From assembly GCA_030018415.1 (NCBI GenBank), contig JASEGC010000001.1, forward strand, positions 255,971 to 319,970: a stretch of DNA of 64,000 nt, written 5' to 3'. The notes beneath the pieces are model-generated. The model ran no database searches. It saw only the letters and a list, made by a program, of their open reading frames with translations, and had not been told where the DNA came from. Of the stretch, positions 51,378-61,140 are shown piece after piece. Source of the DNA: Candidatus Aenigmatarchaeota archaeon. Its GTDB lineage: Archaea; Aenigmatarchaeota; Aenigmatarchaeia; CG10238-14. Within the stretch, counting starts at the first letter, position 1. Each line of letters begins with the position of its first letter. Position numbers and translations under genes: made by a program.

Positions 51378-53115
51378 CAATTTTCTCTATTATCGAAGAA
51401 TAGATTGGAATAGTTATAGTCGTTGCTATCATTAAACCAAGGCTTGTCGTCATCGCAAATTCTCTGTATGGCTCACCGATTAAGAATAACACGAAAAAGA
51501 TGATTGTAACGATTGTTGTAAACAACCAAATTTTATCGATCGATTGCCTGTAATCAGCTAGGGTATAAGTTTCTCTTTTCTTTAGTGGTTGATAACTCAT
51601 GAAAACACCCTGTCCGAGACTGATGAGTAAAACAAATATCAAACCCATTATAGAAGGAATGCCCAGAACCCACTTACTCATAGTTATGCCTATTGTTATC
51701 ACAAACATCAAGAAGACAGCCAACCAGTTGATCCAATTGCGTATCTCTTCTTTGATCAAGACCGAACCAACACCAAAGAAAAAAATAAGAAAGACAAACC
51801 ATTCGAGAGAAATAACGCTCAATATAAACAAAAATTCACTCAAACATACAAGAATCAGAGGTAGGGATATTATTCCTTTTTTGTGGTATTTTACGAGGAA
51901 TGCAACTGAAGTTGCAACGATAGCGATCAAAACTGTATAGAGCAATGAAATGACGAAAAGCCCACCAGATTTTGATGCATAACTCCCAGTCTTCTTTAAG
52001 ATTAAGTTTGTTTTCAGTCTCTTCGTTTTTATCAGTGTTGATAACCTCAACATATCGTTATTTGCATCCTCTCTCCTTACTCTGTAGCCCCAGATTATCA
52101 GCTCGTTCTTTTCTTTCCCAGCATCTTGGCTGCTTATCGGTAAGTTTACAAATTCTTCATCGTCTATAGAAAGAAGAAGAGAATTCTTCAAGAAACTCTC
52201 TCCTGTGGCTGGGTTGATTATGATTTCTTGTCCCTTCGTTGCCTTGGCAAAATTCTCACTTGCTTCTTCGGATAGAAGAATAGGTACGACAAAGACGTAC
52301 CCACTATCCTGTTTCATGAGTCTTCTAGAGTTGGCGGGATCTTTTGTGGGTGTTAAATCTCCCTCATCAAAGATTTTCACAAAAAATGTTGTTACATTCC
52401 TAGAAATGTTTTCAACTTTAATCTTGACATCATCTAACGTAAAATACTGCCCGGGTTTATATTCTGTACCGTTTATACTCACTGATTTTCCGTTCTTTAA
52501 ATCCAATTTATACGTTTTATCGTTGAATACAAACTCATCCTTCTCAACATTTAGTATCAACCCACCCTCCACACTACCGCGTTCTGTCAAGAACCTTACG
52601 TATTTCTCTTCTTCAGAATCTGTTATTATTTGAATGTTTTCATTATCAAAAGACCCAACCTTTGTGTTCACCAAACCATACTGGTTTATTCTGGATTTGA
52701 TGGATTCTAAAACGTCTTGTAAGGAATTACCTTCGAGTTTAAACAAATAGAATGTTCCACCACCGATATCTATTCCAAGGCTTAAACCACCCTTTTTTAT
52801 GTTTTCTACAGTTACTTCTAAACTTGAGTTTTTTGGTATGTCACAAATTCTTGGGTTATCGTTTATTATGAAAGTTGTTATATCTTCGATTCCTTCCGTA
52901 ACTCTCTTAAAATCGGCTGAATCTTTGATTGGTATACCAGCAACTTCTGTTATTATCGATCCCATGGTTATGATTTCTTTACATGGTGACTCAGCGCCAA
53001 CATAGATGACTATTACGCCTGGAGGTTTAGCAAACTCAGAGTAGAGAAGAACGAGCGATGCTGTTAAAACAAGGACGATAAAACCCATTAACCTGAAGTT
53101 TCTAGTCCAATTCAT
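51370..53115 (-). CDS. secD: Protein translocase subunit SecD
   Basis: 581 residues. First helix FRLMGFIVLVLTASLVLLY, then the periplasm-side P1 domain with LGIDIGGGTFYLF (D/G-rich SecD motif), repeat-like insertions, and a C-terminal block of five to six helices (GGLFVISLLYTVLIAIVAT, LGIPSIMGLIFVLLISLGQG). It draws exported proteins across the membrane with SecF using the proton gradient. A PDZ-like piece GSIITEVAGIPIKDSADF is seen at about 52-70. The usual adjacent secF gene is missing. Confidence 0.88.
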   Translation of the reverse strand: MNWTRNFRLMGFIVLVLTASLVLLYSEFAKPPGVIVIYVGAESPCKEIITMGSIITEVAGIPIKDSADFKRVTEGIEDITTFIINDNPRICDIPKNSSLEVTVENIKKGGLSLGIDIGGGTFYLFKLEGNSLQDVLESIKSRINQYGLVNTKVGSFDNENIQIITDSEEEKYVRFLTERGSVEGGLILNVEKDEFVFNDKTYKLDLKNGKSVSINGTEYKPGQYFTLDDVKIKVENISRNVTTFFVKIFDEGDLTPTKDPANSRRLMKQDSGYVFVVPILLSEEASENFAKATKGQEIIINPATGESFLKNSLLLSIDDEEFVNLPISSQDAGKEKNELIIWGYRVRREDANNDMLRLSTLIKTKRLKTNLILKKTGSYASKSGGLFVISLLYTVLIAIVATSVAFLVKYHKKGIISLPLILVCLSEFLFILSVISLEWFVFLIFFFGVGSVLIKEEIRNWINWLAVFLMFVITIGITMSKWVLGIPSIMGLIFVLLISLGQGVFMSYQPLKKRETYTLADYRQSIDKIWLFTTIVTIIFFVLFLIGEPYREFAMTTSLGLMIATTITIPIYSSIIEKIVR

Positions 53116-53177
53116 GTTTTTAATGTTAAAGTTTGAAATTTAAATCTCTGACCCCATGAGAAACGATTAATAATTTG

Positions 53178-54206
53178 ATGAACAATCTATTCCTAGATAG
53201 AATGTTAGGGATTTTATTCGGTCCATTTCTTATCTCAGTTGTAATATCCGTGTTCTTGACAAAATCTTTGATTTCATTCTTTGAAAGAAATGAGATAATT
53301 GCATTAGATTTACATAAAAAGAGGAAACCAAGAGTTGCAAATAGTGGCGGGATTCCCGTATCCATCTCTCTCCTCATCGGTTTGATGTTTTTTGTTGCCG
53401 TACAAACCTTTTTATTTAAAGTTACTAACCAGACAGTTTATTTGTTCGCTTCAGTCCTAACAATTCTCTTAATAACTATCGTTGGTTTTTTTGACGATCT
53501 CAATAAGGCTGATGTCGTGGTGGGTAAAACGAAGATCCGAAAAGGTTTAAAACAGTGGCAAAAACCCCTTTTCACACTACCAGCAGCAATTCCTTTGATG
53601 GTTGTAAATGCAGGGGAGACTACGATGAGCATTCCTTTAATAGGACCTGTAAACTTTGGAATAATTTATCCCCTAATACTCATCCCTTTAGGGGTCATGG
53701 GTGCTACGAACGCCATAAACCTTCTAGGTGGTTTCAATGGTTCTGAAGCGGGGATGGGAATAGTTTATTGTTTGTTTTTAGGAATCTACGCATTCTTAAA
53801 CAATGAATTAGTTTCTGCTGCTATTTTTTTCTCTACAGTTGGTGCACTGGTGGGGTTTCTAAGATACAACTGGTTCCCTGCGAGGATACTTCCAGGTGAT
53901 AGTCTGACGTATTGTTTAGGTGCTGTTGTTGCATCTGGAGTTATCGTAGGAAACATGGAAAGGACTGGAACTATCGCTATGACACCGTTCATCATTGAAT
54001 TCTTGCTAAAACTGAGGTCTAGGTTTAAGGCATCGTGTCTGGGAAGGCTTAGGAATGATGGAAAGTTAGATTCTCCATACGGAAGGAAGATTTATTCGTG
54101 GACTCATATCATCATGAACCTTAAAAAATTGACAGAAAAAGAGGTCACTATAATTCTTATTTTGATACAATTGATCTTCAGTTTGTTACCTTTTATAAGA
54201 CTTTAG
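53178..54206 (+). CDS. MraY/GPT-type UDP-GlcNAc phosphotransferase
   Basis: 342 residues with ten to eleven helices. Motifs VGFFDDLNKADVVVG (Asp pair), NLLGGFNGSEAGMG and IYPLILIPLGVMGATNAIN. It transfers a sugar-1-phosphate to dolichyl or undecaprenyl phosphate to start N-glycan or surface-glycan lipid synthesis (AglH-like). ATG 53178. Its end overlaps the next nucleotidyltransferase gene convergently by 14 bp. Confidence 0.88.
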   Translation: MNNLFLDRMLGILFGPFLISVVISVFLTKSLISFFERNEIIALDLHKKRKPRVANSGGIPVSISLLIGLMFFVAVQTFLFKVTNQTVYLFASVLTILLITIVGFFDDLNKADVVVGKTKIRKGLKQWQKPLFTLPAAIPLMVVNAGETTMSIPLIGPVNFGIIYPLILIPLGVMGATNAINLLGGFNGSEAGMGIVYCLFLGIYAFLNNELVSAAIFFSTVGALVGFLRYNWFPARILPGDSLTYCLGAVVASGVIVGNMERTGTIAMTPFIIEFLLKLRSRFKASCLGRLRNDGKLDSPYGRKIYSWTHIIMNLKKLTEKEVTIILILIQLIFSLLPFIRL

Positions 54207-54966
54207 AGTAAAAATCTGACAGGTTCATCCTTAATACGGATTCATAATCCTTATCAGTGTTAATTGGAACCCAATCTTCATTCGTGATTTCATGAAGCAT
54301 TAAAAATCCTTCTCTGGCCAATTCAGGTAATATCACACTTTCAAACTTGAATGGTGGATGATGTTTGTCGATCATTTTCAATACTTCTGGTTCAAGAAAG
54401 TAGATACCGACATTGGCATATTTCTCGATTAGAGGCTTTTCTTTGAAATCTGTGACTTTTTTTATTCTATCCTCCAAAATTTCTACTTCTAATATACCAT
54501 AATGTGTTCTGAACTTATTCGTCGCAACTATACTTGCCTTAAAATCAAACTCTCTCACGCCTTTAACATGTGAATCTATGAAATTCTTCACGTTCAACCT
54601 CACTATATCATCACAATAAAAAACTATTATGGGATATTCTGTTGACAACTTTCTATTATCGATCGCGTTTTTTATCGCCCCCCCAGTTTCTAGATTACTC
54701 GCTTCCTTTGAATATTCTATTCTGACGCCAAACTTACTACCACCCCCAAAATACTCTTCTATCATCTCACTTTTGTAACCCGTGCAGAAAACGTAATTTT
54801 TTATCCCATTCTTGAGCCAAGGCATCATCGTGAACTCTAACATAGGTTTCCTTTCTATTCCTATCGGTAACAGAGCTTTTGGCTTATCGTTCGTGAAAGG
54901 TCTCAATCTCTTGCCTACACCACCTATAACTGCAACAGCGCGGATGTTAGAAAGGTTTATGGTCAT
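54193..54966 (-). CDS. NTP-sugar nucleotidyltransferase
   Basis: 257 residues. AVIGGVGKRLRPFTNDKPKALLPI, FYCDDIVRL (metal Asp) and EILEDRIKKVTDFKEKP. Transfers NMP to a sugar-1-phosphate, e.g. glucose-1-phosphate or mannose-1-phosphate; specificity not defined. Confidence 0.85.
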   Translation of the reverse strand: MTINLSNIRAVAVIGGVGKRLRPFTNDKPKALLPIGIERKPMLEFTMMPWLKNGIKNYVFCTGYKSEMIEEYFGGGSKFGVRIEYSKEASNLETGGAIKNAIDNRKLSTEYPIIVFYCDDIVRLNVKNFIDSHVKGVREFDFKASIVATNKFRTHYGILEVEILEDRIKKVTDFKEKPLIEKYANVGIYFLEPEVLKMIDKHHPPFKFESVILPELAREGFLMLHEITNEDWVPINTDKDYESVLRMNLSDFYSKVL

Positions 54967-54998
54967 AGATTAAAATATCGTGATAAAGGTTAAAAAAA

Positions 54999-55364
54999 CT
55001 AAATCTTCATGACGATCAAATAAACCCCGCTACAAATCAGGATTATACCAAAAAACCTGAAAACTGTTAAAATTTCATTGAAGAATATCTTGCTTAAGAT
55101 AGCTGTTATCAAGTATCCTATAGATATCAAAGGATAAACAAAGCTCAACTCTTCTTTTGATAAAACAACCAACCAGATCAATGAAGCTAGCACGTAGAGA
55201 ACTATTCCGATAAAAACATATCTCTGGAAAACAATCTGGAAGATTCTCCAGGAAAAAATATCTTTTAGAGAGATTACACCAACTACATTCATACCTTTTT
55301 TCATCGCTAATTGTCCGATGACACCGATTAGAACACATGTCAATACTAACAATAAAACACTCAT
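54999..55364 (-). CDS. EamA/SMR-like small membrane transporter
   Basis: 121 residues from ATG 55364, preceded by GGTGG. Four helices (LLLVLTCVLIGVIGQLAM, FIGIVLYVLASLIWLVV, LISIGYLITAILSKI, GIILICSGVYLIVM). Resembles ArnE/F flippase subunits of the DMT family. In this glycan cluster it may move lipid-linked sugars. Confidence 0.75.
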   Translation of the reverse strand: MSVLLLVLTCVLIGVIGQLAMKKGMNVVGVISLKDIFSWRIFQIVFQRYVFIGIVLYVLASLIWLVVLSKEELSFVYPLISIGYLITAILSKIFFNEILTVFRFFGIILICSGVYLIVMKI

Positions 55365-55460
55365 TTTTCCACCTTTCGATTTTTGATGCATGCTTAGATT
55401 TTATAAGTTAATTTTAATAAACATTTTTAAGTTTATTGTTGTCTATTGTAGATAGAGAAC

Positions 55461-56774
55461 ATGAGAATAAGTATTTTAGGCTGTGGTCATGTTGGTCTGG
55501 TTACAGGAGTTTGTTTTGCTGATAGAGGGCATAAAGTATACTGTATCGATATCGACCCTAAGAAAATCGAGATGATAAACAGAGGAAAACCTCCTATATT
55601 TGAGCCGGGTTTGGATGAATTATTGGAAAAAAATGTAAAAAGTGGTAATTTAACAGGTTTTTTATCGAAAGATTTTTATTCAAGAAGAATACCGACAGAC
55701 ATTAGTTTTATTTGCGTCCCCACACCTTCGAACAAAGATGGCTCTACTAATTTAAAGTTCATTAAAGTCGTTTCTAAGGATCTTGGCGTATACATCAAAT
55801 CCTTAAAAGAACATCATGTTGTTGCTGTCAAGAGTACAGTCGCCCCAGGGACTGTGGCTGGCGTGGTACTTCCGATCTTAGAAAAATATTCGGGTAAAAA
55901 AGCAGGCAAAGATTTTGGTCTGTGCATGAACCCTGAATTCTTAAGGGAAGGTTCAGCTATAGAGGATTTCATTAATACGGATAAAATCGTCATCGGTTCA
56001 ATCGACGAAAGGTCAGGCGACTTGTTAGAAAAATTGTATGAATCATGGAAAAAAGACATACCGAGGATAAGGACTGATTTGAGGACAGCAGAGATGATAA
56101 AGTATGCTCAGAACGCATTCTTGGCGACGAAGATATCCTTCATCAACGAGATAGCTAACATCTGTCATAGATGTAGTATCGATGCGAAGAATGTTGCTCA
56201 TGCCATAGGCTTGGACCCGAGAATTGGCTCAAAATTCCTGAATTTTGGTGTTGGTTATGGTGGAAGTTGTTTTCCGAAAGATGTTAAAGCACTGATTTCT
56301 ACTTCCAAAAAACATGGTTACAACCCAGTATTATTGAAGTCTGTCGAGAAAATCAATCAAAAACAAGCTTTGGAAATCTTAAAAATGGCTGGTGATGTAG
56401 AAGGAAAAACAGTTTCTATCCTTGGTTTGGCGTTCAAGCCAGATACAGACGACATAAGAGAAGCACCCTCGATCAAATTGATAAATGAGTTGAAAAAACA
56501 CAATGTAGTAATAAAAACATTCGACCCTAAAGCAACGGAGAACATGAAGAAACTATTTCCAGATATCATATACACGGATTCGCCTTTAGAATGTCTTAAA
56601 AACTCAGATATTTGCTTTGTGATGACTGAGTGGAAAGAAATAAGAGAATTGAAACCAAAAGATTTTTTAAGCTCGATGAATACGCCCGTCATAATCGACG
56701 GGAGGAGAGTTTATGACCCTGAAGAAATGAGGAAGTATGTTGTCTATAAAGGAATAGGTTATGGTTTGACATGA
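55461..56774 (+). CDS. UDP-glucose/GDP-mannose 6-dehydrogenase
   Basis: 437 residues. ILGCGHVGLVTGVCFADRGHKV NAD site, NPEFLREGSAIEDF, KYAQNAFLATKISFINEIAN, the active-site GVGYGGSCFPKDV and VSILGLAFKPDTDDIREAP. Oxidises a nucleotide sugar to the uronic acid with two NAD. Feeds the UXS-type decarboxylase two genes downstream. Start ATG 55461. Confidence 0.92.
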   Translation: MRISILGCGHVGLVTGVCFADRGHKVYCIDIDPKKIEMINRGKPPIFEPGLDELLEKNVKSGNLTGFLSKDFYSRRIPTDISFICVPTPSNKDGSTNLKFIKVVSKDLGVYIKSLKEHHVVAVKSTVAPGTVAGVVLPILEKYSGKKAGKDFGLCMNPEFLREGSAIEDFINTDKIVIGSIDERSGDLLEKLYESWKKDIPRIRTDLRTAEMIKYAQNAFLATKISFINEIANICHRCSIDAKNVAHAIGLDPRIGSKFLNFGVGYGGSCFPKDVKALISTSKKHGYNPVLLKSVEKINQKQALEILKMAGDVEGKTVSILGLAFKPDTDDIREAPSIKLINELKKHNVVIKTFDPKATENMKKLFPDIIYTDSPLECLKNSDICFVMTEWKEIRELKPKDFLSSMNTPVIIDGRRVYDPEEMRKYVVYKGIGYGLT

Positions 56775-57604
56775 AAAAAACAGAGTTTATCGGTTTGATA
56801 CCAGCAGCTGGTGAAGGTACTAGAATGTACCCCTTTTCTCGAGCTGTTCCAAAAGAGATGTACCCGATACTAGGAAAGCCTGTGATAGAACATTGTATTG
56901 ACAACCTAAGGGAAGGTGGAATTAAACAAATTTTTATGATCGTTGGTCATCAGAAAGGGGCATTGATGGATTATGTGGGGGATGGTTCTTTCTATGGAGT
57001 TAACGTCGCTTACATCTATCAACTCAAGAGAAAAGGACTTGGACATGCGATCCTGCAGGCAGAAGAGTGGATCAAAAAACCATTCGTTACTTTATTGGGC
57101 GATTCCTTCATAGAACCGAAAAAGGAGATACAGAACTTGATGAAGTTGCATACGGAAAAAAGACCTATTGCTACGGTTTTACTGTTTAAAGTCAATACCC
57201 CTGTGGGCTACGGTATCGCTAAGTTCAAGTCTGTAGAGAATAATTCTGGACCGATTGAAAAGTTGGTCGAAAAACCGAGTTTAAAAGAAGCAGAAGAATT
57301 TAAAATAAATGATGAGTACTATGCCCTTTGTGGGGCTTACGCCTTTGAGTCAAGAATTTTTGATTTTATAAGGAGGACTAGACCAGGAAAGAAGAGAGAG
57401 ATACAGATAACCGATAGTATCCAGCTAGCTTTAGAAGAAGGGGAAAGAGTTTATGGTGTCATTTTAAACGGCAAGTATCTTGACATCGGTAAATGGCATA
57501 CAGTTTTTAAGACAGAAAAGCGAATGCTCGATACTATAGATATAGACGATGTCATCAAAGAAAGAGAAGAGATGACAGATAGAGTAATAAAAACCTTGGA
57601 GTAA
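56771..57604 (+). CDS. Glucose-1-phosphate uridylyl/thymidylyltransferase
   Basis: 277 residues. LIPAAGEGTRMYPFSRAVPKEM, LGDSFIEP, VEKPSLKEAEEF and TDSIQLALEEGERVYG. Makes UDP- or dTDP-glucose. It overlaps the stop of the dehydrogenase gene by 4 bp (ATGA), so both are coexpressed. Confidence 0.9.
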   Translation: MKKTEFIGLIPAAGEGTRMYPFSRAVPKEMYPILGKPVIEHCIDNLREGGIKQIFMIVGHQKGALMDYVGDGSFYGVNVAYIYQLKRKGLGHAILQAEEWIKKPFVTLLGDSFIEPKKEIQNLMKLHTEKRPIATVLLFKVNTPVGYGIAKFKSVENNSGPIEKLVEKPSLKEAEEFKINDEYYALCGAYAFESRIFDFIRRTRPGKKREIQITDSIQLALEEGERVYGVILNGKYLDIGKWHTVFKTEKRMLDTIDIDDVIKEREEMTDRVIKTLE

Positions 57605-57608
57605 TCGT

Positions 57609-58544
57609 ATGAAAGTTTTAGTTACAGGCGGAGCAGGATTTATTGGCTCTTTCCTTTGTGAAGAACTTTTAGATAAAGGTTATGATGTGGTATGCTTAGA
57701 TAACTTCTCTACAGGTAAGGAATCGAACGTAAAACATTTGCTTCAAAACCCTAAGTTTAAGTTGATCAAGCATGATGTCACAAAACCGATTGAATTAGAA
57801 ACCGACTTCATTTTTCATTTAGCAAGTCCTGCCAGTCCTGCAGACTACCAAAAACTTCCAATAGAAACTTCGATGGCAAATTCATTAGGGACTTTCAACA
57901 TGCTTAATCTAGCCAAAAAAAACGAATCTGGATTTTTATTAGCTTCCACGTCAGAAGTCTACGGTGAACCTTTAGTTCATCCACAGAAAGAAGATTACTG
58001 GGGTAACGTTAATCCTATAGGGATAAGAAGCTGCTACAATGTTTCGAAACGTTTTGCTGAAAATTTATCGATGAATTTTTTCAGAGAATACAGTTTAAAC
58101 GTTAGAATTGCTAGAATTTTTAATACTTATGGTCCGAGAATGAGGTTGGATGACGGCAGAGTCATACCCAATTTTATCGTTCAATCTTTAACAGGAAAAC
58201 CAATATCTGTTTATGGCGACGGAAAACAGACAAGATCATTCTGCTACATTTTAGACATGATAGATGGTTTAATGAAATTAATGTCCAAAGAGAGTTTGTC
58301 TGGAGAAGTTGTTAACTTAGGCGCCCAAGAAGAAAGAACTATTTTAACCGTTGCTGAGTTGATAAAGAATATAACAAATAGCAATTCTAAAATAGTGTTT
58401 AAACCGTTACCAGAAGATGATCCCGCGAGAAGAAAACCAGATATAACAAAAGCTAAAAAATTGTTAGGATGGGAACCGAAAGTAGACCTTGAAACTGGAT
58501 TGGAAAAGACTATCGAATGGTTTAAGGAGGAATTAAAAAAATGA
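57609..58544 (+). CDS. UDP-glucuronate decarboxylase-like SDR (UXS)
   Basis: 311 residues. VLVTGGAGFIGSFLCEELL, IFHLASPASPADYQKLPIET, SEVYGEP, Y-x3-K in CYNVSKRFAE and YGDGKQTRSFCYILDM. This set is typical of UXS, which makes UDP-xylose from UDP-glucuronate. With the dehydrogenase and uridylyltransferase upstream this gives a short path to UDP-xylose. Overlap of 4 bp with the next gene. Confidence 0.9.
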   Translation: MKVLVTGGAGFIGSFLCEELLDKGYDVVCLDNFSTGKESNVKHLLQNPKFKLIKHDVTKPIELETDFIFHLASPASPADYQKLPIETSMANSLGTFNMLNLAKKNESGFLLASTSEVYGEPLVHPQKEDYWGNVNPIGIRSCYNVSKRFAENLSMNFFREYSLNVRIARIFNTYGPRMRLDDGRVIPNFIVQSLTGKPISVYGDGKQTRSFCYILDMIDGLMKLMSKESLSGEVVNLGAQEERTILTVAELIKNITNSNSKIVFKPLPEDDPARRKPDITKAKKLLGWEPKVDLETGLEKTIEWFKEELKK

Positions 58545-59656
58545 AAGTTTTAGTTACAGGCGGGGCAGGATTTATTGGAAGTCATACTGTTGATTTGTTA
58601 GTGGAAAATGGATACGAAGTCGTGATCTTAGATAACTTAGAACCACAAGTCCATGGAAAGAAGAAACCAGATTGCATAAACCCAAGAGCAAAGTTTATTC
58701 TTGGCGATGTTACTAATGCTACTGTTTGGGAGAAAGCTTTGAATGGTGTGAATGCCGTCGTTCATTTAGCTGCGATGGTTGGTGTTGGTCAAAGCATGTA
58801 TCAACCAGTTCGTTATCTTAATGTTAACACTCTTGGTACTGCGAAATTCTATGAAATTTTACTAAAAAAACCCGAGATTAGAAAAGGAATTCAAAAAATT
58901 GTTGTGGCAAGCTCCATGAGTATTTATGGAGAAGGAGCATACGAGTGTAAGAATTGTGGGATAGTTTATCCTGGTTTAAGAAAAAAAGAACAGCTAGAAA
59001 AGAAAGATTGGGAAATTCACTGTCCAAAGTGTGGCGGATATGCCAAACCAATACCAACAGCAGAGGATAAACCACCACTAAATCTTTCCACATATGCCCT
59101 GTCAAAATACGATCAAGAAAAGTTGGCTCTGAATTATGGTTTTGCTTTTAACATCCCCACTGTGGCTCTACGTTATTTCAACGTTTATGGTTCTCATCAG
59201 ACCTTGTCAAATCCTTATACCGGATGTTGTGCCATATTCTCTTGCCGTATAATGAATAACAACCCCCCCATAATCTTTGAGGATGGAAATCAAACGAGAG
59301 ATTTTATCTATGTTGAGGACGTAGCCAGAGCAAATATCCTTTGTTTGGAGAAGTTTGATGGTGTCGATGTCTTTAACATTGGAACAGGAAAATCAACCAG
59401 TATTCTAGAGATTGCCGATGTTCTAATAAAGCTTCATGATAGCAAAGTTAAGCCGAAAATAACAGAAGAATTCAGGCTTGGAGACGTGAGACATGCTTTT
59501 GGAGATGTATCGAAAATAAAGAAAAAATTGGGTTTTACGGCTAAAATTTCTTTAGAAGAAGGGTTTGAAAAATTGATAGAATGGAGCAAAACTCAAGAAG
59601 CGATAGATAAGTTTGAAGAAGCTGAGAAAGAAAGAATAAAGTATTTAGGGGGTTAA
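58541..59656 (+). CDS. NAD-dependent epimerase, dTDP-rhamnose 4-epimerase-like, with zinc insertion
   Basis: 371 residues. VLVTGGAGFIGSHTVDLLVEN, AAMVGVGQSMYQP, SSMSIYGEGAYE, then CKNCGIVYPGLRKKEQL and CPKCGG, a Cys insertion seen in dTDP-L-rhamnose 4-epimerases. Y-x3-K in YALSKYDQE; FEDGNQTRDFIYVEDVA. Its first 38 nt nearly match the preceding gene. Confidence 0.85.
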   Translation: MKVLVTGGAGFIGSHTVDLLVENGYEVVILDNLEPQVHGKKKPDCINPRAKFILGDVTNATVWEKALNGVNAVVHLAAMVGVGQSMYQPVRYLNVNTLGTAKFYEILLKKPEIRKGIQKIVVASSMSIYGEGAYECKNCGIVYPGLRKKEQLEKKDWEIHCPKCGGYAKPIPTAEDKPPLNLSTYALSKYDQEKLALNYGFAFNIPTVALRYFNVYGSHQTLSNPYTGCCAIFSCRIMNNNPPIIFEDGNQTRDFIYVEDVARANILCLEKFDGVDVFNIGTGKSTSILEIADVLIKLHDSKVKPKITEEFRLGDVRHAFGDVSKIKKKLGFTAKISLEEGFEKLIEWSKTQEAIDKFEEAEKERIKYLGG

Positions 59657-60691
59657 ATGTCTCGGATACTGATAACTGGCGGGGCAGGGTTTGTCGGTTG
59701 TAATCTAGCGGATTATTTTTTGAAGAAAGGTCATGATGTAACAGTTTTTGATAATTTGTTCAGAAAAAATGTGGAGAAGAATATCGGTTGGTTAAAACAA
59801 AAGCACAAAAAAGGATTAACAACAGTTAAAGGAGACATTCGAGATTTTGAAAGACTTCTAGTAAATGTAAAAGATGTTGATACTATGTTTCACTGTGCTG
59901 CTCAGACTGCTGTAACAACTTCTGTAAAAAATCCAGTGGAAGATTTCGAGATCAACGCTTTGGGAACCTTCAATGTCCTAGAAGCTGCTAGGCAAAGTAA
60001 CACAGATCCTATTGTTATTTTTTGCAGTACGAATAAAGTTTATGGAAATAACGTCAACAAGATTCCATTGGTTGAAAAAAAGACGAGGTACGAGTTTGCC
60101 GATCCAAAATATAAGGATGGCATCCCAGAGGATTTTCCTACCGATGCGGATGAGCACACGCCATATGGCTGTTCCAAATATACTGGAGATCTGTACATGA
60201 GGGATTTTCATGATATCTTTGGTTTGAGAACAGTTGTACTAAGGCTCAGTTGCGTGTATGGGCCATTACAACACGGAACTTCTGACCAGGGCTGGCTCAG
60301 TCACTTCATCATTTCAGGTATTTTTGGCAAACCTGTTGTAATATACGGAGATGGACGTCAAGTTAGAGATATATTGTATATAACTGACTTAGCAAGACTT
60401 TTTGAATTAATAGTAAAAAATATCAAAAAAATCTCTGGTAAAGTTTATAACGTTGGAGGCGGGAGTAGTAACACCATATCGCTCCTAGAGTTAATTCAGT
60501 TTTTAAAGGGAAGGTTGGGTTTGGAATTGAAATACTCGTTTTCAAAGTGGAGACCCGCTGATCAAAGGGCATATTATTCAAACATTACTAAAGTCAAGAA
60601 AGACTTGGGTTGGTCGCCATCTGTAAGTAAAGAAGAGGGAATTGTAAAAACACATGAGTGGATAATGAATAATCGACATATGATCGTTTGA
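59657..60691 (+). CDS. CDP-paratose 2-epimerase-like SDR
   Basis: 344 residues. ILITGGAGFVGCNLADYFLKK, CAAQTAVTTSVKNP, IVIFCSTNKVYGNNVNKIP, Y-x3-K in YGCSKYTGDLYM, SCVYGPLQHGTSDQGWL and YGDGRQVRDILYI. Last gene of the sugar cluster on this strand. Starts directly after the stop of the previous gene. Confidence 0.87.
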   Translation: MSRILITGGAGFVGCNLADYFLKKGHDVTVFDNLFRKNVEKNIGWLKQKHKKGLTTVKGDIRDFERLLVNVKDVDTMFHCAAQTAVTTSVKNPVEDFEINALGTFNVLEAARQSNTDPIVIFCSTNKVYGNNVNKIPLVEKKTRYEFADPKYKDGIPEDFPTDADEHTPYGCSKYTGDLYMRDFHDIFGLRTVVLRLSCVYGPLQHGTSDQGWLSHFIISGIFGKPVVIYGDGRQVRDILYITDLARLFELIVKNIKKISGKVYNVGGGSSNTISLLELIQFLKGRLGLELKYSFSKWRPADQRAYYSNITKVKKDLGWSPSVSKEEGIVKTHEWIMNNRHMIV

Positions 60692-60832
60692 TTTCAAGTT
60701 TTTTGAGAAACACGTCTTCATTTGTTTTCAGAGTAATAGAGATTTAACAAACCTTTTTTAAAGAAGAAATTTTCTTAAAAAAGTTTTCTAGTTTTCTAAT
60801 ATAATGGTTACTATTTCTTGAATTTTTGGTAA

Positions 60833-61084
60833 CTACTTACTTTCCTCTCCTCCAAGGGGGTTTTCATCTTTAAATATCCTTACTTGCTCTATCCTCCTGC
60901 AACTATCTCTTAACTCAAAATTTAGATCTATCTTACGCCCCCGATAAGCTAAGTCAAAACCAAATTTATTTCCAATCTCATCCATTTTCTTTTCTATATT
61001 CTCAAATGTTCTGGAAAGAATTAGTTCCACTTCTTTCACTAGTTGGTCTTCAAATTTTGTGCTTTCATCAACTTCTTCCTTCAT
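60833..61084 (-). CDS. Hypothetical protein
   Basis: 83 residues with GGTGA near the ATG. Charged, helical (ESTKFEDQLVKEVELILS, TFENIEKKMDEIGNKF), then beta-rich. No family recognised. Sits between the sugar cluster and the AbiE-like pair in the same direction as the latter. Confidence 0.5.
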   Translation of the reverse strand: MKEEVDESTKFEDQLVKEVELILSRTFENIEKKMDEIGNKFGFDLAYRGRKIDLNFELRDSCRRIEQVRIFKDENPLGGEESK

Positions 61085-61140
61085 GAAGTCACCATTACAC
61101 TCAACTTTTAGTAAATTATTATGCCCTATTTTGACCCTTT

